Below, in pieces: positions 1-5,487 of a stretch of DNA of 7,037 nucleotides (position 1 is the stretch's first letter; each line of letters starts with the position of its first letter). The stretch spans positions 1 to 7,037 of the forward strand of contig USGM01000135.1 of the NCBI GenBank assembly GCA_900554205.1, written 5' to 3'. The DNA is from an uncultured Lachnospiraceae bacterium. Its GTDB lineage: Bacteria; Bacillota; Clostridia; Lachnospirales; Lachnospiraceae. Under the pieces are notes generated by a model. It saw only the letters and a list, made by a program, of their open reading frames with translations. It did not search any database and was not told where the DNA came from. A program made the translations under genes and the position numbers.

Positions 1-28
1 CATCGGAAAGGCAATCGACGAGGCATAA
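1..28 (+). CDS. 3' end of an unidentified upstream gene (partial)
   Basis: One frame reads I-G-K-A-I-D-E-A and then stops at TAA (26-28). This looks like the C-terminus of a protein whose body lies before the window. The stop is 35 bases before the next start codon, with that gene's ribosome binding site in between, which suits an operon. Eight residues are too few to assign a family. The frame of the next gene is also open back to position 1, so the frame choice rests on the plausible tail and the spacing, not on proof. Confidence 0.4.
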
Positions 29-49
29 GACAGAACGATGTCGGAGCGT

Positions 50-54
50 GGAGG
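50..54 (+). promoter_or_regulatory. Ribosome binding site deciding the start at 64
   Basis: GGAGG lies nine bases before the ATG at 64. The reading frame has no stop back to position 1, so this site, together with the lack of any better in-frame start upstream, is the main reason for starting the protein at 64. Confidence 0.7.
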
Positions 55-63
55 AAGCGGCAT

Positions 64-519
64 ATGGGTGGATTTCTTTTAGAGGAGCAATATCATATAC
101 CCCGCGTATGTAAGAAATGTGGGGGAGTAATGATATTTAAGGGTGTTGGGGAATATCACTGCGAGGACTGCGGAGCAGTGGATTATGACGACTACGGCAA
201 GGTGCGGATGTACATTGAGGAGCACCATGGTGCGACGGCGGCACAGATCGAGGATGCGGTCGGAGTATCCCAGAGGGCGATCCGGCAGATGCTGAAGGAC
301 GGACGGCTGGAGGTGACGGCCGATTCAAGGACATTTCTTCATTGTGAGCTGTGCGGCAAGGCAATCCGGTATGGACAGTATTGTCCGGAATGCGAGACGG
401 CAATACACAGGAATCTGGAGTCGAAACAGCGTGAACAGATCAAGAAAGATATACAGGTGAAGGGCACGGGACAGAAGGGCGAAGACGGACAGAGACGTTT
501 TATGCGCAGTAAAGGTTAA
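64..519 (+). CDS. Zinc-ribbon / helix-turn-helix protein, YvyF-like architecture
   Basis: This 151-residue cytoplasmic protein has three visible parts. An N-terminal zinc ribbon uses C16-x2-C19 and C33-x2-C36. A helix-turn-helix-like segment spans about residues 46-84 (AAQIEDAVGVSQRAIRQMLK, then DGRLEV). A second four-cysteine knuckle uses C94-x2-C97 and C107-x2-C110. A Lys/Arg/Gln-rich tail (about 117-151) looks disordered. The order ribbon, HTH, ribbon resembles the YvyF/TIGR03826 'flagellar operon protein' family, whose function is poorly defined, but no flagellar gene is visible here. DNA binding or a regulatory role is inferred from the fold only. The next gene starts 20 bases after the stop, so the two are probably co-transcribed. 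The start at 64 is supported by GGAGG at 50-54, although the frame is open further upstream. Confidence is high that the gene is real and modest about its role. Confidence 0.85.
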   Translation: MGGFLLEEQYHIPRVCKKCGGVMIFKGVGEYHCEDCGAVDYDDYGKVRMYIEEHHGATAAQIEDAVGVSQRAIRQMLKDGRLEVTADSRTFLHCELCGKAIRYGQYCPECETAIHRNLESKQREQIKKDIQVKGTGQKGEDGQRRFMRSKG

Positions 520-539
520 GCCCGAAGAAAGGAAAACAT

Positions 540-1976
540 ATGAAGAGAGCAGAGAGAGTACAAAACGGACAGAGAGTCCGAATGGGGCTTCTGGCATTGA
601 TGCTGGCGGTTGTCATGGGATTTTGCGTGGACAGCTTTGCAATTGTCAGCCATGCCCAGAGTCAGGGAAAGGTCATAGCGGCGAGCGCTAAGATCCGCAA
701 GGAGCCGAGCACAAGCAGTGAGGTTCTCGGAAGTACGGAGAAGGACAAGATAATTACGATCAATAATCAGGTGCAGGGCAGTGACGGCTATATCTGGTAT
801 CAGACCTTTGTGAATGCCGATACGTTGGGTTATATCCGGTCTGATCTGGTGACGATCACAGACGGGACAACACCGCCGACCGTGGATGCTGCGACGAATA
901 ACACCGGATCGAGTACAACCACTACAACGACACCATCCAATGAGACGCCGGTCGATGTGACGGTGGTGAATCCGGTGAGTGCTACCGTTACCGGGGGAGC
1001 ATCCGTCAGAATTCGGGGAAATGCTTCCACGACCAGCCAGATCGTGACAACCGCTTCCAACGGACTGGTTCTGACAGTGACGGGAACAGCAAACGGTACA
1101 GATGGCAAGGTATGGTATAAGGTAAACTTCAATGCGAACGGTTCGGATGTGGAGGGCTTTATCCGCTCTGATTTCGTGTCGCTTTCCGGAGAGCTTACTC
1201 CTTACGTTGAGGAACCGACACCGGAGCAGCCGTCAGAGGAGCCGACGACCGACCCTGAACCGTCAACAGATCCCGAACCGGCGGTCACAAAGGATTATGA
1301 TACCGCACTTGTGGACGGAGAATGGTATCTGGTTGACTATACCAAGAATGAACAGCAGAGCATTCAGGGAATTTTCAATGCAGTGGAGCAGAATGCACAG
1401 GCATATGAGCAGATCAGTAAGACGGTGAAATCCCAGAAGATTGTTATCATCATTCTGGTTTTCCTGCTGGTGGCAGCGGCTGCAGGCATTGCGGTATTGA
1501 TCTTAAAAATTAAAGATATGAACGATGACGCTTACTTTAATCAGGTCGAGAAAGAGACCTTGAAGAGACGAGGCGAGAATCGTCCCGCGGGAGCACAGCA
1601 GCGGGTGATGCACACCGTTGGAGCGGAAAAAGGAAACCAGCCCGGCAGACCTGCGGGAGCGAGACCGGCAGGAGCACCGCAGAACGGCGGACAGACGAGA
1701 CCTGCGGGAGCAAGACCGGCAGGGGCACCGCAGAACGGCGGACAGGCAAGACCTGCGGGAGCGCCGCAAAACGGCGGACAGGCGAGACCTGCGGGAGCAC
1801 CGCAGAATGGTGGACAGGCGAGACCGGCAGGAGCACCGCAGAACGGAAATCAGGCAAAAAAACCGGCGGATGGCGCTCAGAAGGGGCAGCAGAGCTGGCA
1901 GTCAAAGAACTTCATGGCAGATGACGATGACGAGTTTGAATTTGAGTTTCTGAACTATGACGGGGAAGACGAATAA
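540..1976 (+). CDS. Membrane-anchored protein with two SH3b domains and a repetitive cytoplasmic tail
   Basis: The 478-residue protein starts at ATG 540, preceded by AAAGGA at 528-533. Residues 1-39 look like a signal peptide: a basic start, a hydrophobic core at about 15-36, and a possible cleavage after SHA39. Two SH3b-like domains follow, at about 43-107 and 146-215. Each contains an 'IRKEPST' or 'VRIRGNAST' strand and ends in G-[YF]-I-R-S-D. A Thr-rich linker separates them, and a Pro/Glu/Thr-rich stretch (about 221-248) follows the second. Residues 301-323 form a clear transmembrane helix with a basic stop-transfer side. The tail (about 325-478) holds RPAGAPQNGGQA-type repeats and an acidic end rich in Asp, Glu and Phe. 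If the signal is cleaved, the SH3b domains face the cell wall and the tail lies in the cytoplasm. Bacterial SH3b domains commonly bind peptidoglycan, so a wall-contact or sensing role is plausible but unproven. No catalytic domain is visible. Confidence 0.88.
   Translation: MKRAERVQNGQRVRMGLLALMLAVVMGFCVDSFAIVSHAQSQGKVIAASAKIRKEPSTSSEVLGSTEKDKIITINNQVQGSDGYIWYQTFVNADTLGYIRSDLVTITDGTTPPTVDAATNNTGSSTTTTTTPSNETPVDVTVVNPVSATVTGGASVRIRGNASTTSQIVTTASNGLVLTVTGTANGTDGKVWYKVNFNANGSDVEGFIRSDFVSLSGELTPYVEEPTPEQPSEEPTTDPEPSTDPEPAVTKDYDTALVDGEWYLVDYTKNEQQSIQGIFNAVEQNAQAYEQISKTVKSQKIVIIILVFLLVAAAAGIAVLILKIKDMNDDAYFNQVEKETLKRRGENRPAGAQQRVMHTVGAEKGNQPGRPAGARPAGAPQNGGQTRPAGARPAGAPQNGGQARPAGAPQNGGQARPAGAPQNGGQARPAGAPQNGNQAKKPADGAQKGQQSWQSKNFMADDDDEFEFEFLNYDGEDE
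1647..1856 (+). repeat. Tandem 36-bp coding repeat, RPAGAPQNGGQA units
   Basis: Five 12-residue units begin at 1662, 1713, 1749, 1785 and 1821. A shorter RPAGA unit stands before the first (1647-1661) and another before the second (1698-1712). They encode residues 370-439 of the SH3b membrane protein. The copies differ mostly at synonymous bases (for example CCTGCGGGA versus CCGGCAGGA), with few amino acid changes (final T or A, GGQ or GNQ). This suggests selection on the peptide after unit duplication. The repeat is low in complexity and basic, since one Arg recurs per unit, and should be disordered. Copy number probably varies between strains. Confidence 0.93.
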
Positions 1977-1986
1977 GGATATTAAG

Positions 1987-2016
1987 GGAAGGGATGCTCT
2001 TGCGAGTGTCCCTTTT
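1987..2016 (+). terminator. Weak intrinsic terminator after the SH3b gene
   Basis: AAGGGATGCTC (1989-1999) pairs with GAGTGTCCCTT (2004-2014) around a TTGC loop. This gives 11 pairs, two of them G-U wobbles. The 3' side runs into TTTT (2013-2016), a short U tract, so termination may be partial. It begins 12 bases after the SH3b stop codon and lies just before the promoter of the next operon, which is where a terminator is expected. Confidence 0.65.
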
Positions 2017-2030
2017 GCCTAGTATAGACA

Positions 2031-2059
2031 TTGACATGCACAGGCCTCTGTTATATTAT
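2031..2059 (+). promoter_or_regulatory. Sigma-A type promoter of the gntR-clpC operon
   Basis: A perfect -35 box TTGACA (2031-2036) is followed after 17 bases by TATTAT (2054-2059), five of six matches to the -10 consensus. The predicted transcription start is near 2066, giving a leader of only about 15 bases that contains little more than the ribosome binding site. No CtsR heptad repeat (GGTCAAA type) and no CIRCE element is visible around it. Confidence 0.8.
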
Positions 2060-2069
2060 AAATATAACA
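2049..2069 (+). promoter_or_regulatory. Perfect inverted repeat over the -10 box, candidate GntR operator
   Basis: TGTTATATT (2049-2057) and AATATAACA (2061-2069) are exact reverse complements separated by ATA. The 21-bp element covers the -10 hexamer and the predicted transcription start, so a bound dimer would block RNA polymerase. GntR-family proteins bind such symmetric sites as dimers and often repress their own promoters. The site lies 12 bases before the GntR start codon. Its binding by this protein is inferred. The element is almost pure A/T and has no U tract after it, so it is unlikely to be a terminator. Confidence 0.7.
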
Positions 2070-2075
2070 AGGAGG
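2069..2075 (+). promoter_or_regulatory. Ribosome binding site deciding the GntR start
   Basis: AAGGAGG ends five bases before the ATG at 2081. It favours this start over an in-frame ATG at 1994, which sits inside the terminator stem and upstream of the promoter. Confidence 0.85.
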
Positions 2076-2080
2076 AAATC

Positions 2081-2449
2081 ATGATCATTGAGATTGACTT
2101 TAGCAGTGGCGAAGCACTGTATATGCAGCTTCGCAATCAGATTATTATGGGAATCGCCACGGATCAGTTTAAGGAGGGGGACTCTCTTCCGAGCGTGAGA
2201 CAGCTTGCCGATACGATCGGCATCAACATGCACACTGTCAATAAGGCATATACTGTTCTGAAGCAGGAGGGCTATGTCAAGGTGGATCGCCGCAAGGGCG
2301 TTGTGATTGCGGTTGACGTAGATAAAATGAGCACTTTGGCGGAATTAAAAAAGGAGTTACAGGTAATCCTTGCTAAAGGCAGCTGTAAGAACATAACCAA
2401 GGAAGAGATACATGAGCTGATTGAAGAGATCTATGAAGACTATAAATGA
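2081..2449 (+). CDS. GntR-family transcriptional regulator, short YtrA type
   Basis: The 122-residue protein carries the GntR winged helix-turn-helix at about residues 10-78. Typical signatures are ALYMQLRNQI, then GDSLPSVRQLADTIGIN, then TVNKAYTVLKQEGYV, with the wing at VDRRKGVV. Only about 45 residues follow, mainly helical and charged. This is the short dimerisation tail of the YtrA subfamily; a FadR or HutC effector domain would be much larger. YtrA-type regulators usually repress their own operon, often one with ABC transporter genes. Here the gene directly precedes clpC, with 15 bases between them and no terminator, so the two should share an mRNA. The inverted repeat at 2049-2069 is its likely operator. 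The inducing signal cannot be read from the sequence. The start is set by AAGGAGG and the initial MIIEIDF typical of this group. Confidence 0.93.
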   Translation: MIIEIDFSSGEALYMQLRNQIIMGIATDQFKEGDSLPSVRQLADTIGINMHTVNKAYTVLKQEGYVKVDRRKGVVIAVDVDKMSTLAELKKELQVILAKGSCKNITKEEIHELIEEIYEDYK

Positions 2450-2464
2450 CGGAGGAAATGAAAG

Positions 2465-4936
2465 ATGCAGTCGCAGTTTACTGATAATGCGCAGGAGGCG
2501 TTGAGGGCAGCCTCGCGCTGCGCGTCCAGTCTGAAACAGGGATATGTGGGAACAGAGCATATTCTTGTGGGACTGTTAAAGGAACAGACGGGTGTGGCAC
2601 AGAAGATCCTGACGGAAAATTCGGTGGAGCTTTCCAAGGTGATGGATATGATCCGGGAATCCATTGCTTTCGAGGGTGGTGTTGGCATCCATGAACGGAG
2701 CGGTTACTCGCCGAGGGCACAGAAGGTTCTGGAGGAGGCACACAGACAGGCAGCCAGATTTGGACAGAAGAAGACAGGAACGGAGCACCTTCTTCTTGCA
2801 CTGATCAAAGAGGGAGACAATGTCGCGGTGCGCCTGCTCGGCACGCTGGGTGTCAATATTCAGAAAATCTATGTGGATACGCTGATTGCGATGGGACAGG
2901 ACGGCAATCTCTATAAGGAAGATCTCGGAAGAAGATCACAGGGCAAGGGCAGACCGTCCACACTCAGCCAGTACAGCAGGGATCTGACCGCCATGGCACG
3001 CGATGGAAAGCTCGACCCGGTAATCGGAAGAGAGGAGGAGATACGCCGTCTGGTGCAGATTCTCAGCAGGAGAACGAAGAATAATCCCTGTCTGATCGGT
3101 GAGCCGGGAGTAGGAAAGACGGCGGTTGTCGAGGGGCTGGCACTTCGGATCGTGGAGGGAAAGGTTCCCTTTACGGTCAAGGATAAGAGGGTGCTGACGC
3201 TCGATCTCTCGGGCATGGTTGCGGGAAGCAAGTACAGAGGAGAATTCGAGGAGCGCATTAAAAAGGTCATCCGCGAGGTGATTGACGACGGCAATGTGAT
3301 TCTGTTTCTGGATGAGCTTCACACGATCATCGGCGCGGGCGGCGCGGAGGGAGCTATCGATGCGTCTAATATATTAAAACCCTCGCTCGCCAGAGGTGAA
3401 CTGCAGATGATTGGTGCGACGACCATTGCGGAATACCGGAAATATATTGAAAAGGACGCTGCACTGGAGCGCCGGTTCCAGCCGGTCAATGTGGAAGAGC
3501 CGACCGAGGAGGAAGCGATCCGCATACTGGAGGGAATCAAGGGAAAATATGAGGAGCACCATCAGGTGACGATCACCTCCGAGGCGGTTGAGGCGGCTGT
3601 GAGGCTGTCAGCGCGCTATATCAATGACCGCAATCTCCCGGATAAGGCAATCGACCTCATTGATGAGGCGGCTGCCGGAGCGAGACTGCGCTCCGCTGAT
3701 GTGCCCGACAAGCTGACGGCAATGCTCGAGGAGATCAAAAAGATGGATCTCCAGATTGAGCGTTCGATCCGTATGGAGGCATTTACACAGGCTACCGAGA
3801 TCAAGCGGAATCAGGATGAGCTTGTAAAGAAATATGAGCGTGCGAAGAACCGGATGGAGAGCAGCGCGGCAGAGAGACGCGTAGTTATCGGCGAGAACGA
3901 TATTGCAGATGTGGTCGCTATGTGGACAAAGATCCCTGTGCAGAAGCTGGCGCAGAAGGAGAGCGAGAGACTTCTGAAGCTGGAGAGCATTCTGCACAAG
4001 CGTGTCATCGGTCAGGAGGATGCCGTGAAGGCGGTTGCAAAGGCGATGAGACGCGGCAGAGTCGGGCTTAAGGATCCGAAGCGCCCGATTGGCTCGTTCC
4101 TGTTCTTAGGGCCGACCGGTGTGGGTAAGACGGAGCTTTCCAAGGCGCTGGCTGAGGCGATGTTCGGCTCGGAGGATGCCATCATCAGAGTAGACATGTC
4201 GGAGTACATGGAAGGTCATTCGGTCTCGAAGATGATCGGTTCACCGCCCGGCTATGTCGGATTTGAGGAGGGCGGACAGCTCAGCGAGAAGGTTCGCAGA
4301 AATCCGTATTCCGTAGTGCTGTTTGACGAGATCGAGAAGGCACATCCCGATGTGTTCAACGTATTGCTGCAGGTGCTGGATGATGGGCATATCACGGATT
4401 CCAAGGGCAGAAAGGTCAGCTTTAAGAACACGGTGCTGATTATGACCTCCAATGCGGGAGCACAGAGGATCGTCGACCCGAAGAATCTCGGCTTTGCCAC
4501 GGCGGGAGACGCGAAGCGCGACTATGAGAAGATGAAGTCGAATGTCATGGAGGAGGTAAAACGGAGCTTCAAGCCGGAGTTTATCAACCGTATCGACGAC
4601 ATAATTGTGTTCCACCAGCTGAACAATGACGACATGAAGGCGATTGTGAACCTTCTGGCGGCGAATCTCTGCAAGCGCTGCGAGGAGCAGATGGATATCA
4701 GACTTTCACTGACATCGGCGCTGAAGGAGCATCTTGTCGCCAAATATGCGGACAACAAGATGGGCGCGAGACCTTTGAAGAGAGCAATCCAGTCGGTTGT
4801 GGAGGATGCGCTTGCCGAGGAAATCCTGATGAAGAAGGTGCAGCCCGGGGATACCGTGTCTGTCGGGTTCAAGGCGGAGAAGGGCGATCCGAAAAACGGG
4901 AAAGTTGTGTTTAACGTCAAGAACCGGAAAGAGTAA
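2465..4936 (+). CDS. clpC: ATP-dependent Clp protease ATP-binding subunit ClpC
   Basis: This 823-residue Hsp100 ATPase unfolds proteins and threads them into the ClpP protease in the cytoplasm. The Clp N domain has two repeats in about residues 2-145, each with a GTEH motif (E31 and E107). The first AAA+ module has Walker A GEPGVGKT (212-219) and Walker B VILFLDE (278-284). A short middle domain with a UVR-like helical pair (about 420-470) separates it from the second module, which has GPTGVGKT (549-556) and VVLFDE (617-622). LGF at 675-677 fits the ClpP-docking loop, and the short M domain argues against the disaggregase ClpB. Length is close to the ~810 residues usual for ClpC, and nothing is broken. 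GGAGG at 2451-2455 precedes the ATG by nine bases. The gene follows a GntR regulator instead of ctsR-mcsA-mcsB, so its stress control probably differs from Bacillus. Confidence 0.97.
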   Translation: MQSQFTDNAQEALRAASRCASSLKQGYVGTEHILVGLLKEQTGVAQKILTENSVELSKVMDMIRESIAFEGGVGIHERSGYSPRAQKVLEEAHRQAARFGQKKTGTEHLLLALIKEGDNVAVRLLGTLGVNIQKIYVDTLIAMGQDGNLYKEDLGRRSQGKGRPSTLSQYSRDLTAMARDGKLDPVIGREEEIRRLVQILSRRTKNNPCLIGEPGVGKTAVVEGLALRIVEGKVPFTVKDKRVLTLDLSGMVAGSKYRGEFEERIKKVIREVIDDGNVILFLDELHTIIGAGGAEGAIDASNILKPSLARGELQMIGATTIAEYRKYIEKDAALERRFQPVNVEEPTEEEAIRILEGIKGKYEEHHQVTITSEAVEAAVRLSARYINDRNLPDKAIDLIDEAAAGARLRSADVPDKLTAMLEEIKKMDLQIERSIRMEAFTQATEIKRNQDELVKKYERAKNRMESSAAERRVVIGENDIADVVAMWTKIPVQKLAQKESERLLKLESILHKRVIGQEDAVKAVAKAMRRGRVGLKDPKRPIGSFLFLGPTGVGKTELSKALAEAMFGSEDAIIRVDMSEYMEGHSVSKMIGSPPGYVGFEEGGQLSEKVRRNPYSVVLFDEIEKAHPDVFNVLLQVLDDGHITDSKGRKVSFKNTVLIMTSNAGAQRIVDPKNLGFATAGDAKRDYEKMKSNVMEEVKRSFKPEFINRIDDIIVFHQLNNDDMKAIVNLLAANLCKRCEEQMDIRLSLTSALKEHLVAKYADNKMGARPLKRAIQSVVEDALAEEILMKKVQPGDTVSVGFKAEKGDPKNGKVVFNVKNRKE

Positions 4937-4977
4937 AACTTTAGAAAAAATTTATGGCGGACGGGTTCGTTTTAGAT

Positions 4978-4983
4978 TATAAT
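4978..4983 (+). promoter_or_regulatory. Possible internal promoter (-10 box) before the 137-residue gene
   Basis: A perfect TATAAT sits in an AT-rich stretch 42 bases after the clpC stop. No good -35 hexamer lies 16-18 bases upstream (TGGCGG at the 17-base position) and no TGn extension is present, so the call is tentative. If used, transcription would start near 4990, just before the hairpin at 4993. No terminator is visible after clpC, so read-through is also possible. Confidence 0.42.
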
Positions 4984-4992
4984 ATCCATATA

Positions 4993-5028
4993 GGGCAGAG
5001 CATTCCGGGAGAGTCCGGGGCGCTGCCC
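4993..5028 (+). promoter_or_regulatory. Strong GC-rich hairpin in the leader of the 137-residue gene
   Basis: GGGCAG (4993-4998) pairs with CTGCCC (5023-5028). Inside, GC pairs with GC after an A-G mismatch, and TCCGG pairs with CCGGG around a GAGAGT loop, with a small bulge. No U tract follows, so it is not a standard intrinsic terminator. It ends about 20 bases before the ribosome binding site AGGAGG (5049-5054), which stays free. A role in mRNA 5' stability or processing between clpC and the next gene is inferred. Confidence 0.55.
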
Positions 5029-5062
5029 GCAGCAGTCCACAGATGAACAGGAGGATATACAG

Positions 5063-5476
5063 ATGGCAGTTGTAGAAGAACTGCTCCGCAGCGAGAAAAG
5101 CGGTGCGATCAGCTTTGGCAATCACAAGCTGGAGCAGAAGGCAAAGCTGGAGGATTTTCAGCACGCAGGAGACCTTCTGAAGGTAAAGACCTTCAAGGAA
5201 ATGACGAAACTGGAAAAGAACGGATTGTTTCTTTATGAGTCCGTACCGGGAACCAGTGTTCTCGACTTTGTTGAGAAGGAAAACGGTGTGGAATTTATTG
5301 TAGAGGGCGATGAGGATGCACAGATCACCGTCGGACTGGATGATGATACGGAGTATGAAGTATTTGTGGGCGGAAAGAGCGTTGGAACAATGACGACAGG
5401 CTTGGGCGGAAAGCTCTCCTTAAGCGTAGAGCTTGAGGCTGCCGGTGAGGTTCCGGTAAAGATTGAGAGAGTATAA
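5063..5476 (+). CDS. Conserved-looking soluble protein of unknown function between clpC and radA
   Basis: This 137-residue protein is acidic, has no cysteine, no signal peptide and no membrane segment, and should be cytoplasmic. It appears rich in beta strands. An N-terminal part (about 1-58) carries FGNHKLEQKAKLEDF and KTFKEMTKLEKNGLFLYES. A VPGTSV turn (61-66) follows, then a second half (about 70-137) of alternating strands with GGKS and GLGGKLSLSVEL loops, resembling a small beta sandwich. I recognise no catalytic motif. I recall proteins like this in Clostridia labelled 'endosialidase', but nothing here supports that enzyme activity: it is far too short for one. AGGAGG at 5049-5054 supports the start. 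radA begins 11 bases after the stop, so the two are almost certainly co-transcribed. The position suggests a link to protein quality control or DNA repair, without proof. Confidence 0.85.
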   Translation: MAVVEELLRSEKSGAISFGNHKLEQKAKLEDFQHAGDLLKVKTFKEMTKLEKNGLFLYESVPGTSVLDFVEKENGVEFIVEGDEDAQITVGLDDDTEYEVFVGGKSVGTMTTGLGGKLSLSVELEAAGEVPVKIERV

Positions 5477-5487
5477 AAGAGGTAGCT

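Noticed and set aside
1647..1856. 36-bp periodic repeat as a CRISPR array
   Set aside because: The units are back to back with no unique spacers, keep one reading frame, and differ at synonymous sites. It is a coding tandem repeat.
1537..1953. Open frames on both strands across the PAGA repeat (1537-1905 minus, 1618-1953 plus)
   Set aside because: GC-rich repeats without stop codons keep several frames open at once. The Arg- and Ser-rich products are shadows of the repeat in the SH3b protein.
1989..2014. CIRCE-like element for HrcA control (GCTC and GAGTG within an inverted repeat)
   Set aside because: It lacks the TTAGCACTC-N9-GAGTGCTAA consensus, has a four-base loop, and is better explained as the terminator of the SH3b gene.
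1994..2080. A 29-residue N-terminal extension of the GntR protein from the ATG at 1994
   Set aside because: That start lies inside the terminator stem and upstream of the operon promoter, has no good ribosome binding site, and would add sequence unlike the family. ATG 2081 follows AAGGAGG at ideal spacing.
2465..4936. ClpB instead of ClpC
   Set aside because: The middle domain is short and UVR-like instead of the long ClpB coiled coil, and a ClpP-docking type LGF motif is present at 675-677.
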